From contig NC_049985.1 in the NCBI RefSeq assembly GCF_000003815.2, forward strand, positions 15,310,930 through 15,372,614: a stretch of 61,685 nt of DNA. Direction: 5' to 3'. A model generated the notes under the pieces. It was not told the origin of the DNA and did no database searches. It saw only the letters and a list, made by a program, of their open reading frames with translations. Shown here piece by piece: positions 22,601 to 33,900 of this stretch; position 1 is the stretch's first letter; each line of letters begins with the position of its first letter. The position numbers and the translations under genes are program-made. The DNA is from Branchiostoma floridae. Its lineage: Eukaryota; Chordata; Leptocardii; Amphioxiformes; Branchiostomatidae.

Positions 22601-23368
22601 TACGTTCTCTTAAATTTCTGCAAAATTTTACTTCATGTACCGAAAAGCTCTGTCAATGCCGCCGTAAGAGGTGAATTAGGAATATTTCCTCTATTCGTTG
22701 ACAGTCAAACACATCTGATTAAATATTGGCTAAGATTGCAAACTCTACCAAATGATAGGATTGTTAAAAAGGCTTACGACACTTCAGTCGAAGAAGAACA
22801 TGACTGGGCTACTCACGTTCAGGACATTTTATGCCGACATGGGTTCCAAAATGTTTGGCTTAACCCCGCTGTTAATGCCAAACATTTTGGGAACATATTC
22901 AAGGAGCGTCTAAAAGACACGTTTCTTTCTGGCTGGAGGGAACAGCTCAAAAGCACCAACAAACTAAAAACATATTCGAAAATCAAAAAACACTTTGGTA
23001 TGGAAGAATATCTCAAATCAATTCATAATAGACCATTTAGATACAGCATTACAAAACTGAGAATAAGTGCACATTGTTTAGAAATCGAAAAAGGTCGTCA
23101 CCGTAACACACCAGCCACTCAGAGACTGTGTCCTACATGTCATGAAAATATAGAAGATGAATTCCACTTTGTTATGAAATGTCCCACCTACAGTAAAGAG
23201 AGAGAAACATTGTTTAAGAATATTAGAACCAAAACACACATCTCTCTCAATGGTACAGAAAGCGATATTTTCCATGTATTGCTCTCATGTTCAACTCATA
23301 TATCCGTCTACGTAGGCCAGTTTCTTCATAATGTATTCCAAATGCGAGACCAGATTAATCATCCATAA
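19661..23368 (+). CDS. LINE ORF2: endonuclease, reverse transcriptase, RRM-like insert, zinc knuckle
   Basis: A 1235-codon open frame. Residues ~1-275 form an exonuclease-endonuclease-phosphatase domain: TSWNIQGS, CIQETWL, LLLGDLNSR near 156 and SDHCQ near 259. Residues ~500-800 form the reverse transcriptase: VPIYKSGEPSNPSNYRGIAI, FVDFRKAFDSVW near 645, GVRQGCNISPLLFNLY near 702, and the catalytic FWADDLVLV near 745 (WADD in place of YADD). Residues ~884-970 look like an RRM of L1-type ORF1p and interrupt the usual post-RT region. The normal C-terminal part then resumes (LLNFCKILLHVPKSSVNAAV, GELGIFPLF), and CPTC-x8-H-x4-C follows near 1157. The protein nicks DNA and copies the element RNA by target-primed reverse transcription. 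Confidence 0.95.
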   Translation: MAHDVALRLTSWNIQGSLSKKCVEVDFLDSICKYDVVCIQETWLKPEDNFHIDGYHYFRSDRKLRKQSRRNSGGVAILFKRNLAKGISKLHSNNSDIIWCKLDKNFFGFDRDVILGCLYLPPENSPIFATKKNTLFEDLTADIAKFNSGGHILLLGDLNSRTSNVQEKLFDGLDENACEIQLKPRFNTDNVNNRYGRELIDLCSAANMIIVNGRTIGDLPGKNTCIKYNGTSTVDYCITSLHFFTSVQYFKVHDPTWMSDHCQISVSLKTNHSNFRHETDEKNNSFPKRYIWEETSCEKFQEALRSLQAKNAIQQFISKPYTASQTKHVVEDFNNIIKITADLSLKSIRVLKRKKKPSNKPWYDQQCRDLKSRMRVLAAEIRKFPWRQDKRQNYVYKVKEYKKLIKKRKKQHNEGKMTFLSKLAKKEPKSFWKEINNLRNLENGTKVETGDQISTSEWLNHFKSINANTTVDTKEKEHTDKIINSLEHETDNPLDFEITEEEIQNALSSLKSNKSSGTDSIINEMLKYGAPQLIQPFKKMFNIFLQSGHFPHQWSQSTLVPIYKSGEPSNPSNYRGIAISSCVGKLFTFILNKRLQHFLESSNLLSPFQSGFRKDFRTSDNVFVLKTLIDQQTSKPGGKLYACFVDFRKAFDSVWRNGLFYKLLSLGIGGNFFRLIKSMYHNIEYCVKTPHGMSQYFQSFCGVRQGCNISPLLFNLYINDFPSLLNPLSCDSLFLKDTPVNSIFWADDLVLVSKSESGLKECLSALDQFCSLWKLSINKNKTKVMIFSKNGRTVNKKHSPFTSQGQTIEITNFYTYLGVDITPSGSFSRAIKQLRLKALRASFKLKSFLSSNSNPSISLAIDLFNSLVKPILLYCSELTGINAQCRDLIFKGIPERQNETTRTSITTVLSPILGSEVDILRVSRLGNISEASPIYTRPILVRFKKYSDKLNVIYQSDTLFRNQNITIEQPKISYEIPDLEYVLLNFCKILLHVPKSSVNAAVRGELGIFPLFVDSQTHLIKYWLRLQTLPNDRIVKKAYDTSVEEEHDWATHVQDILCRHGFQNVWLNPAVNAKHFGNIFKERLKDTFLSGWREQLKSTNKLKTYSKIKKHFGMEEYLKSIHNRPFRYSITKLRISAHCLEIEKGRHRNTPATQRLCPTCHENIEDEFHFVMKCPTYSKERETLFKNIRTKTHISLNGTESDIFHVLLSCSTHISVYVGQFLHNVFQMRDQINHP

Positions 23369-23518
23369 CTGTGCTGTTATCAATAATGTTTTGTTGTTGT
23401 TTTGTATGTAGCCTCTTAGTACTATTGTCTGTATAGCTATTAGTTGTTATTGGTTGCCATACATTGTACCCTGTGCGATTGTTGAGCAATAAAATTCATT
23501 CATAAAATTCATTCATTC

Positions 23519-23889
23519 TTTATATATGGATGACATCCGACTGCGCATCAAATTTTGGCCGTTTCCAAAAATAAAATAAAACGTTTTCAACCATACTCTA
23601 AATCGTACAGCTTCAAAATAAGCAAATACATGCCAAAGATTGCAAAAATGAATATCCGAAAACGTATACTAATTTCATAGAACATTACAAGGTCAAAGAA
23701 CAAAAATGAAGAATACTATATTCTGTGAGTTCAGTCATTTGTTCAACCTTCTTAGCCACTTAGATTTCGTACTGAAGGTTTTAGTCAAACTTTTTTTGTC
23801 AAATTTTTTTTCGCACGCTCGCATCAGTTTTTGGATTGTCATAAAAAAAAGTTTGTGGATGTCATCCATAAAGTTAAATCAACATGGCC
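23519..23889. mobile_element. MITE copy with TATGGATGACATCC / GGATGTCATCCATA ends (left end cut by LINE tail)
   Basis: It runs from TATGGATGACATCC to GGATGTCATCCATAAAG, then AACATGGCC. The interior shares blocks with the copy at 41289-41686, for example TTTGGCCGTTTCCAAAAA, TCAGTCATTTGTTCAACCTT and CGCACGCTCGCATCAGTTT. The outer part of the left inverted repeat is missing where the LINE tail abuts. Confidence 0.75.
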
Positions 23890-24519
23890 TTACTCAGTTA
23901 CTGTCGTTAGGACGATCATTGACCGTTACATATCGTGCGTTTGACAGACCGACTATAGGTAAATTGTGCACACATGTGGTGACAAACAGATTCATTAGTG
24001 GATGACATAGGGAACAAAATATGCCCCCTCCGCTGGTAGGTCTTGCTTTAAGACACATGAAATCTGCTATCTGTTAGACCCATACCTAAACATGTTTATA
24101 TAGGCAAGATGCGGTAATGAGACTTTCATACACAACTCACTAAGCTCGCGACGTGAACGCCTGAATATGATGAGACTGTTTATACAAATGTGTAGACGCA
24201 TGGTCTATTTGTAAATTACTTCGCGGGCTTTTCCCGTCGAGAATATGCAGCATTCACTTTACATAATCATAGTTGGACGCAACTTCGTTATGTAACATTC
24301 GAGCGTCAATCCGAAGACTAATTAGAATGTTAATGTTGATTTTAAAGATGTGATATTAAGGGATTCATAAGTCAACCGTGTGGTTTTATCTCGCGTTTGA
24401 GTACTGAGTGGGCACAACTCATTACCACAAATGCGTGTGTTTTTAGCACAGGCCAGAGGCCAAGTCACAAGTCAACGTTAGTGTGAGAAACATAAACTAA
24501 CGTAGCATTAATGTCAAAG

Positions 24520-24640
24520 AGAGGTCCCGAGTTGCCCCCGACGTTGTGCCCTTGGGAAAGACACTTTACACGACCTTCCTCACTTCACCCAGGTGTAGAA
24601 ATGGGTATATATACCTGACTTTGGTCGGGGAGGTAAAATA
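24520..24640 (+). mobile_element. Fragment of the tRNA-derived SINE family
   Basis: The segment TTGTGCCCTTGGGAAAGACA continues with CTTTACACGACCTTCCTCAC and matches the body of the SINE at 46440-46908 read on the minus strand. The tRNA-like head is not present here. Confidence 0.55.
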
Positions 24641-24938
24641 CTACCTTTTCCTTCGCTTCTGCCTATACTATGTATATGGCACTGGCAAAATAAGCTACTA
24701 ACTTGAGTGCAGTGCCACATTGCCCCCGTCTGTCCAAAACCAAAAAAAATGACAAAAATGACCCTGCTATCCCAAAACTAGCCGCTAGGGGGCCCAAACT
24801 TAAGTCACTTCTCCCCGAGCACAAGAGCTACCTAACAACCCAAAATCGTGACCACAGCTTGTTCAGAACACGAGATAGCACAACCATAATTTACGCTCTG
24901 CAGTACCAACGGAAGCCGCTAGGGGGCCCAAAATCTAA

Positions 24939-25018
24939 TCATTTTCAGCTTTCATCATACCCTACCAACACACCAAGTATGAAACCAATCCACCCAGCCG
25001 TTCTTGAGTTATCTTGTT

Positions 25019-25087
<69 letters not shown>

Positions 25088-25157
25088 ACTCACTCACTCT
25101 CTCACACACACACACAGACACTAGTGAAAACATAACCTCCATGATTTCAAGGAGGTT
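24939..25157 (+). repeat. Interspersed repeat with (CA)n core
   Basis: The segment GCTTTCATCATACCCTACCA through GTATGAAACCAATCCACCCA and GCCGTTCTTGAGTTATCTTG matches 45870-45940. A (CA)n tract (25019-25120) follows, then AACATAACCTCCATG and a small AAGGAGGTTA hairpin half. The copy at 45860-46006 has the same order without the long CA tract. Confidence 0.7.
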
Positions 25158-25159
25158 AA

Positions 25160-26669
25160 GAGTTGTAACAAATGCCTGTCCAAAAGCCGGATTGCACGTG
25201 TAATGTTACAGGTAGTTCTTCCGCACCCAAAGCGACAGTTCTAATGAGAATAGAATTGCTGTCACTTGCCTCCGATGCCCTGTGTATAAAGTAGACAGAG
25301 GGAGTGATTCTGAGTCTGTTTCTGTGTTCCCAGAGGCGACAGATATACAATAAGAATTAGATTAGTGCCGTTAACCCGTACAAACCGATTCAAAATGCGG
25401 TATCCCTTTCGGCCTAGGCCTTGATCCTGTCCTCTGTGATTTAAAACAGAACTAGATCTGCTCACAGGCAGAACAAAATTAACTCAACTCTTACCTCACC
25501 TCAAGGTCGGAGACACACGTGGGACGGGTCGGAAGACAATAAGGGATGGTTCTGAAGGTCCAATAGCAGGTACAGGCAAAATCGGTTTTGTGATAAACCA
25601 ATAAGAATTTGTAGACAACATTCTTGGCGTATATTTTTACATGGACATTTCGTGTCAATATCCCTCACAATACCATGAATCACTGATAATATATGATGGT
25701 GGTTAGACAAAGAACAGTGAAGACGAAACTTTCAACGTGGGACAGTTCATTAACCAATGCCTTCAAAGAAGAAGTCAAATCCCACAATAATAAACTTAGT
25801 ATTAGTACCTTATAGTTGGTTGGAAAGTAGTGTTATATACAGTATGACTTAGATTACTTTGAGACTGTACGTGCAATTAGGCATGGTTTTTCAAATAAAC
25901 ATCAATTAACGAAAACCTCAAAAACAAACTTACTGCTACTCAAGTTGTCCAATTAAAAGTCTGGTTGTTTTTGACACGAGCGTTCCAAATTTACAAGCAC
26001 AATTAGGAATGGTACGCAGCGGCAGAAATGACCAAAAACTCCTCCGTAATGAAGTTTCTTCGGTACGTCTTACATTTCGTGTCTTCACTTAATGACCTCT
26101 CACCCACACATCAGACGTGGTAATACGTGATGTAGTACACAAAAACGACCTTCTAAACCTCAAGGTCACACAGGGCACGACATCTTGAGGAAGAACCCCA
26201 GGTGGTCCGCCTTAGACGATGTTTTCTCGAAGGAGACGCATGTCGTATAAACGCCGAAGATTTACGACTATCCAGCGACCCTGCTGATAGCTACTCCGCT
26301 ATGACATTGACCCTCGCCCTCTTGCCACTAATTTGTCCGAAGTTGTGGCTACAGTGAAACTTATGTGTTGCGTGGCCAGTCCTTGAAGACGCCTTCCTGA
26401 CGTCTGAGTGTCTTAGAAACGAGCCAAGACGTCGGCTTAGTGTCATGGTAGCCGGCTGTCCAAGGGCACTGGACAAGCGATCAGGCACGGGCAATGGCTG
26501 GGAAACAACAAGCATAGACCAGGATGGGTCAGGCCATTCCGGTGTAGCAGTACATTGTATACTCCTGGCCAGGTATACCGCAGGTGCAGTCTGCTCAGGG
26601 GTAGAATAAAAGTGCGTCTCAAGGAAAATACACAAACTATACCCATGGCTAATTCTTTTGTATTCTGCA
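25160..26669. other. Intergenic DNA, nothing recognised
   Basis: Only short open frames without domain signatures. No strong inverted or tandem repeat was seen. Confidence 0.35.
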
Positions 26670-26749
26670 TGTTTTGATCCCTTTTATATCATACTTATCG
26701 TTCCTGAAAGCTGCCCGGTCGGGCCCCGGTTTGGAATGTGACGTAGGCC
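26670..26749. mobile_element. Half copy of the GGCCTACGTCACA MITE family
   Basis: It ends GGAATGTGACGTAGGCC followed by TAA and includes CTGCCCGGTCGGGCCCCGG and TTTTATATCATACTTATCG. The left half is missing. Confidence 0.6.
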
Positions 26750-27702
26750 TAACTAGGAGCGCAACTAGACTAGCTGTTTCCTCTCTCATGCGTCCGGACC
26801 TGAACTGACACGTTCTGTGCTCAACCCGTCATGATAGCGGTTATCCTTCCGTATCCACTCTCTCCCCACACCGTCAGGGTTATCACAGGTCATCGCACAG
26901 CTGTATGTTCTCTTTGGCTGCATCAACAGTTCCGCTGTAGATAACTGAGTCTGCGAATTTTCTTCTGACGTTAGAACAACCTCTCGACTTCTCTGATGAA
27001 AGTATATTATCAGCTACATGTTTGTCCTCATATAAATCTGACATGTACACCTTGTAGCCCCTGTCCATGGTACAGTTGTTTGTGTTATTCTTTGATAACG
27101 TTGGACTTTCATAAGTACATACTAGTATTTCTCTGAGCGGAGGTTCTCTTCAGGTACTGTTGATTTCGACAACGCAAACGTACATTCACCGTGCCTTCAA
27201 CGAACACCAACGTGCCTCCAACGTACCACAAAGAAATGCGCTGTGGTTTTGAAATTAAGAAGCAAACAAAAGTGATAAAATGCCTCCAACATGCCATCAC
27301 CATGCCGGTAACAAATGTTATACGTAAATACTATGTTTTATGATATGTTACCTATATTGCACCATACCAAGTATCAAAAGATTCTTTTATTTTCGCATTG
27401 GTGAACAATGTACAGTGAACAAACTAACGTACCTCAACAGTACCGCCACTTGATAAAATAGGCCATTCATGTACTATGTTACATGTATAGTTTCACTATT
27501 ATTGTGGGATAGAGAATAATTTGCCAGGGGAGTTTGGCCACCACAGGGCTTGACCTGCGGACTGACTCTCCTAGCCAATTTCTGCCGAATTCCCTCGTAG
27601 AAGTCTATCGGGGGCTACATGTCTTTCCTGGGCCGAATACCTGGGAATTTTATCTTGATACCCATTGACCTATACCACGTCTTTAGGCATGGTTATTTAA
27701 TT

Positions 27703-27843
27703 AAAGTTTATGCCAGTAAATATATACAATGTATGCTGTTGAATTATTTTTGGTCTATTTTGTGGTTTGTTGTCTTTATATCGTATTTTTTCGTTCCCCC
27801 AAACTGCCCGGCCGGGCCCCTTTGTAGAAATGTGACGTTAGCC
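27703..27843. mobile_element. Left-truncated copy of the GGCCTACGTCACA MITE family
   Basis: It ends AAATGTGACGTTAGCC. Its interior, AATTATTTTTGGTCTATTTT and TTGTCTTTATATCGTATTTT, matches the minus strand of the complete copy at 14144-14344. TGA (27844-27846) separates it from the next copy. Confidence 0.7.
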
Positions 27844-27846
27844 TGA

Positions 27847-28036
27847 GGCCTATGTCACTAAAACGGAGCCGGACTGTTTGTGGAAACGAAAATAGAAATG
27901 TATCCGAGAAAATATACACAAATAATGCCCACGACTCTTCTACCTACGTCTTGTGTAATTTGGTGTATTTTATACCATACTTTTCGTTCCCAAAAACTGC
28001 CCGGCCGGGCCCCTTTGTAGAACTGTGACGTTAGCC
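27847..28036. mobile_element. Complete 190-bp GGCCTACGTCACA-family MITE
   Basis: It starts GGCCTATGTCAC and ends GTGACGTTAGCC, followed by TTA. The interior GTGTAATTTGGTGTATTTTA and CCACGACTC is shared with the copy at 3956-4113. It directly follows another copy, so the two stand head to tail. Confidence 0.75.
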
Positions 28037-28420
28037 TTAAAAGGAGAGATGGTGACACCCCGACTCTCCATAATCGAAGGCGACAATGGTATGGTGAGGT
28101 ACATTTTGATCTCAAAATCGCCTGCGGACGTTATCCACTTCCCGGACATGTGAAACCGCCCAGCTGTTACTGTGTGTGGAGGTGACAAGAGAGGAAGGAG
28201 GTTGGTTGATGAAAGTACGTAGATTAACCGAGTCTTATGTAATTTTCCACTAACTCAATTATAATTATTACATGTCAAATGTTATCATATATGATTGTCG
28301 GACGGTTCGTCCCTATACCAACTCGGCTAATGAGATCAACTCTGCCCGACGACAACTCTGCCCAGCACTCTAACCCAAACCAAGGAGGCTTTATCAAGCT
28401 TCCTTGCCCAATTATCGACT

Positions 28421-28514
28421 TGACCAGGGTATTTGGCCGAAATGACCAGGGTGTTAGGCCGAAATGGCCAGGGTGTTGGGCCCAAATGACCAGGGTGTTG
28501 GGCCCAAATGACCA
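28421..28514 (+). repeat. 22-bp minisatellite, just over four copies
   Basis: The unit TGACCAGGGTGTTGGGCCCA (then AA) repeats with small changes at 28422, 28444, 28466 and 28488, plus a partial unit. Confidence 0.9.
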
Positions 28515-29269
28515 ATTAAGGTGATTAAGGTGTTGGACTGAGTTGGTAAAGGACAACAAGACCGCAATATCCAGAGTGAAATGATAGGTGCTGTAAATCC
28601 AAAGAGACGAGTCAGAGACTCAATGTTTAATTTTGACAAGTAAACTTCAGAATTTGAATTTTATCCCTCACTTGTATACAGTATTGTCTATCTTTCCTCT
28701 AGTATGTCCACTTGGCATGGAAAGTGACTTGGCACGAGCCGGGTACTGCATTCCAAGCATATCATAACGTTTGCAAGGGAGACAGATTATAGACAATAAT
28801 CTTCTTACAATGCCTTAAAACGTCAACATATTTCCTCCTGTTACCTGCTTGAGACTACCTAACCAGGACCGGTATGTACAATATGATGGGAACTTGGCAT
28901 CCAGTGTACAGGAAAAGTTCCGGATCCCTTATCTTTGCTCCAGACTTGTTCAGAGATGTGAGCTGAGATTGACTGCCCAAGGACAAGGTTACATGTTATC
29001 CTGTTTCCTGTGACCTATGGGTAGTACAGTAGACTAGTTATCCCAGCATGGGTCCCGCATAGCGTGCAAAGATAGAGTAAATAAACTGGACACTGTCAGT
29101 GCCGATTTACGTCAAAAAAGCAGACAAGTGATGCATCTATGTTGAGGTATACTAGAAAATTATGCTCATTAACAAAAATGTGAAAGTTTTTAAAAAGGCA
29201 CTCCTTATATGAATGAAGAAATTTCACAAACTGACCCAAATATGTAAAACATTACATAAACAATTTCTT
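28515..29269. other. Intergenic DNA, nothing recognised
   Basis: No coding or repeat signal that I can support. Confidence 0.35.
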
Positions 29270-29615
29270 GACTATGTAATTCTGAATCCTTTTACAGATG
29301 AAATAAAGGTGTCGTCATATGACATCGGAAAAAAAATGAAACAAGCCTTCTAAATATCTAAAACGTCCTCTTTTCCTTGTTTCTAAATTAGAAAACTCTA
29401 CACAATCATATGCATGATATGTTGATAGTAACCAGTCCCAACAAACTAACCAAATTGTGCCAAATGTTACCGTTTATCATAGTATTACTAGTAATTCTAT
29501 TGTAAATCATTACAGATGAGGTCAATGGTGTTGTCATGCAACATCTGAAAAGTAAGCAAACTAAAACACCTTTAATAAACTATTAAACTAAAACGTCCTC
29601 CTTTCCTTGTTCATA
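29270..29615 (+). repeat. Two diverged copies of a ~217-bp repeat
   Basis: Segments 29270-29400 and 29485-29615 share TTACAGATGA, GGTGT(C/T)GTCAT and AACATCTGAAAA-like words, then CTAAAACGTCCTC(T/C)TTTCC. Spacing between equivalent words is about 217 bases. Confidence 0.55.
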
Positions 29616-30462
29616 TCATTTTTAAGTACCAGTTCCTAGGCACACAGTATGTGTCAAGCGAATCCTTTCAAAATTAACTTTGACAGTTGTTTACCCGCTG
29701 TCCTACCAGTGGTGTCACCTGTGGACGACCTCGGCCTTATTACTGGACATAGCTGCCATGCCCAGCCCCTAAACAAAGTTTGTTTGTTTGCCGAAATCAG
29801 GGTTGGACAAGTCCAGGAGCCCTATTGTCTGGGGCAAGTGAAAGTGCTGATCAGGCAAGTGCATGACCTACCCTTAATTACCCCATCTGGCAAGTAAGAT
29901 TTTTCCATTGACTGAGATTTTGATATACTTACAGTCATGACATCAAGCAATGGTCAACATAGGAAAATAGAGACAATATTAAGAATTATATTGCTGAAAG
30001 TGAAAATGCATATCAAAGTGCCATTGCAATTGAAAATTTCTTTATGTGCTTGCCTGATAGGTCAGTTTTAGAAAACTTGTCCAACCCTGCAAAATGTGAT
30101 GCCACGGTTATTTTGTGATTTGCATACAGGTCAGGTAAGGTAAAGTCAAGTTTACTGCAAAATGATTGACAATGTAACAAGTACAATGTATGCCAAATAA
30201 CATACATGCTGTGCTCCATTTCCCTGAGATTTTATGACTTATCGGTCAACATTTGAAGCCAAAGAACATGTCAGAACTACTGCTACTGATCCACAGATAC
30301 AGACAGGTCAGGTGCAGACAATGGAGGAGTCTCCTCTTCAAAAGACTTTGTTGTCCCCGATGAGTACCATCTCTTACTGTCCTTTCCCACATCTTTCAGT
30401 TCTGAATCTTGAGCTTGGTTGTCTTTGTCCATTTTTTTCCTGTGCCAACATTAGAAAATTCA

Positions 30463-30468
30463 TTTATT
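30463..30468 (-). promoter_or_regulatory. Candidate poly(A) signal of the MFSD2-like gene
   Basis: AATAAA on the minus strand, about 435 bases beyond the stop codon at 30901-30903. Assigned by position. Confidence 0.4.
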
Positions 30469-30900
30469 TCTAAACTGATTATAATATACATGTAACTGAA
30501 CAAGGTTGACGAATAATAACATCACTATCGAGTTGGATCAGGATATCGCGACTGGTTGTGAGGGGTATCAGGATTGCGACTGGTTTGCAAGGGGCTTGAG
30601 GGAAGCAAACCAGATCCTCTAACACTAAAAGCACCTTAAACAGGGACACGGGGCACCACTATCTCAGACCAGGTGTTTCTGACTGTGTCTTGTCACGTGA
30701 CAATGTCTATCAACCGTCATGTGACAAAGAAACTCCAAGATGAGATCTACCAGGTTGATGAATGGACAGAGTACACCCATAATATATAAAAGCTTTCCAA
30801 GCTATGACCTGTAGTTGTGCGTATATTGTTGAAAATCTTGTCAAAATAAGCAAAATCTAATTAATGACTTATCAATTACCATAATATTGAATATCTTTTT

Positions 30901-33900
30901 TCAAGATCCTTGATGTAACAAGACTTGCCTGTTTTCCAACTGTTTCTGAATTTGCTCCCGCCCTTGCTCTGTGATTGGATATCTCCATATCAGCACCATG
31001 GCACAGAGAGAACACACTGCTGGAAAAACGGAGACCAGAATTCCCAGGGACATACCCACAGAGGCAGGCTGAACACAGTCTCCAGTTTTGTAGCCTCCAA
31101 TTCTACACAAGAGAAAGTAGATGTAGGAAAAAGAGACATTAGAAAACAAACAATCAGCAAACTAGATGTGAAACTTGAACTGAACTGCACAAAGGTTTGA
31201 AATACAGTCCAATCTGCCCAGAAAGACAACACATGGGACCGATAAAACATGGTCTATGTAGACAGGTGGTCAAATGAAGACAGGATTTTTTAAATGTGCC
31301 AATGGGAAAAATTATAGGGACCAACAAAAAGTAGGCATATTGAGGTGGTTCTTATGCCGTGTTGGTCACTTGTACAGTTATGACTGTACTTTAATCATGA
31401 TTTTTAATATTCTACTGGTGTGCAAATATATGTAATGTCTTCATGATTTGGATCGTTCACGGATGCAACACGACATTGAAGAAAATCAGCATCCAACAGA
31501 TAATGAATGTGTATCTAAAATAAGTTCCATAACTTGAGTACAGTGCCACTTTGTCGCATCTTATTCTAGGTTGAATATTAAACAAAAATTTGTCTCATAT
31601 CAGGAAGTTCTTACTCCAAAGCGATGGTAGTCAGCCCCAGGCCCAGGGTTGTTGTGAAACTGTTCATGGACAAGGCCATACTGAAGAACACTGTATCCAG
31701 CCGTCTGTCAGCTTGTAGACTGTAGGCATCTACTATATCATTAAGCATTGCCCTGTAAGACAGAATGTAGTGTTAAAAAAACAGCTTTTACTATAGGAAA
31801 GAAGCACAAGTGATAGTCAATGGTTGGCTGTAACAAGGAAGTTATAACCTCCATGGCTGTAAAACATAGCATTTTTCATTTTACCCTTCACAATTTGATG
31901 AGCTTTGGTCATATTTGCTTTGTTAATAACCAGAAGGTCGCCAATTTAAAACATAACAGAGGCCTAGGATTGCGTACATTTTCCGAAGGACGAAGATTCC
32001 TTGAACAGTTTGTATGGTGATTTACGAGCCATAAATTTTCTGCAATTTATAATCATATGCTTGCAAATCACAATGCATTCTATCTACATGAGGTGATGTC
32101 ACAGAAGCAGTGGATTGCTCATTCAATGACAAAGACTGGAGTTGGTCAGTCAAAAATTTGGAGTCCAATTTCATGTAGGAATTAACAGTTCCTTGCTTCA
32201 GAACTTAGGGATGATGTTCTGTCAAGGTCAAGAAAATACAATTGTTAACGTTACCTACCATGGTATAAAGAACCCTGCAGACCCTGAGAGGCCCAGAAAG
32301 ATGCAGACTACAATCAGCACTGCCAAATTTCTCTCTGGAATAAACTGAAGTCCAAGGGCAGGCGGTATGATAGCCTGATAAAGGAGAAAAACACTGATTT
32401 CCATGATTCAAATGAGTTCAAAATTGATATTCATTATGCTTGCCCTAAAGAATTTGATACTTTTCATATGATAGACGAATTCAACAGTACTACATTCTGG
32501 GAGCCAATAACTCTTTCTGTCAGTACAAATAGGCAAATATATCATAGGCTGTTTATACCTTAGAACCAATGGTGTAAATGACACGCTAGACTCAACATGT
32601 TGACTCATTCATATCTATAGATATTCATGTGTGTTTGTTTATATGTGGTCTAGGTAATTGTTATATACCACACGAAAGTTGCTGTACCTTTGTTGTGTCA
32701 ATAAAAAATTTGTATTCTGTATATTATATGTAATCATTATGGTTCCAAAAAGGGAAGCATATTTTAAAAGATACATAAAATATTGAAATAGGAAGCAATT
32801 TTTGCTATTTATCAAATCAAAGACAGAATTGCTTGGATGTTGTTGTTGTTACTGAAAGATCGTATTGTATACAACAAAGTTAATATAATCACTGTACCAG
32901 CTGATAGCACATGAATGCAGTCCTTTTGCCCAACTTGGCCACCACTTTGCCCATGAGAACCATAGAGACAGCTGCAGATAACTCCAGGTGAGTAAAATAG
33001 TGTATTTCAATGTTAATTTAATGTTTTAAGTAGCTTTAATACATACTGATGCAAGATACTGTACTCTTACATGTATCAAAGTGCCGTTCAAATATGATAA
33101 CAGTTAAAGTTTATACTTGATTTCAGTCAAATAATACCAAGCTGATTCATTGGAAGATAGTGTGGCAACCAATGGTTTATAGAATCCCAACTTCTACAAA
33201 AGAACCTAGTATACATATCATATAGTACAAATCAAATACAATAAGAGAAGGTTATCTTACCACAAATGCCAGCATTGCATTCTGCACCTGTTCTGCAAGG
33301 TCTAATGAATACTGTATAAAAAGTACAGAAGTCCCCAACAATATCTGAAAATGTGGAGAACAAGTCAGGTCAAGTAAAAGTTTATTGCACAACATTTGTA
33401 AAATGGGTATGTATATTGTATAAGACAACTAGCTATATACATTGTAGTATAATTAAACTAATAACGTAACAATAGAATGTAGATTTAAGGCTATGCAATA
33501 TTCGAAGAACCACAGGTACTCATTACCAGGAAAGGTAATTTGCATCTATGCAGAGCCTTGGCCATGACCTATCCAATCACAGAGAAGTGGCTTTTACCTA
33601 AGAAAAATATTTAGGCAGTTCTCTGATTGGCTAACAGCTGCACACAATGCCCAGAAAAGTGGAAACAGCCCAGTTTAGCAGTCTCCCTAAGGTATATTGT
33701 ATAGGCCATGGGCAAGGAGAATGCGTCAACGTTTGTGTTCCAAAATTATTAAAAAAATCAACATTTCATTTCAGGATAAAGACTCATTACTTACAGAAAG
33801 GGTTAGTGCAATATTAAAAAATATGAGCAAAATGTAGACGTTGGGTCGAAACGTCAAAACTGCTTTTATCGTCTTGATGAACGATTGGTAGTGCTGTCGT

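Larger units (their letters stand above)
18079..23518 (+). mobile_element. Non-LTR retrotransposon with esterase-type ORF1 and open ORF2 (CR1-like organisation)
   Basis: A ~5.4-kb LINE: ORF1 to 19455, a 205-base spacer, ORF2 19661-23368, then a 3' UTR with AATAAA (23488-23493) and a tail of ATTCATTCA repeats. An SGNH esterase in ORF1, an apurinic-type endonuclease in ORF2 and a short-repeat tail instead of poly(A) are features of the CR1 group. The 5' edge is placed at 18079 because AATTCATTCATAAAAT stands both at 18063-18078 and at the tail. This could be a target duplication of a 5'-truncated copy or a chance match between tails. Both ORFs lack stops or frameshifts, so the copy looks young. 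Confidence 0.85.

Noticed and set aside
24945-25142. Val/Cys-repeat frame
   Set aside because: Translation of the (CA)n tract.
32898-32973. CDKL-independent alternative acceptor CTGCAG for the tenth MFSD2-like exon
   Set aside because: It breaks the reading frame. The acceptor ending at 32982 keeps phase and adds LSAA, matching the family.
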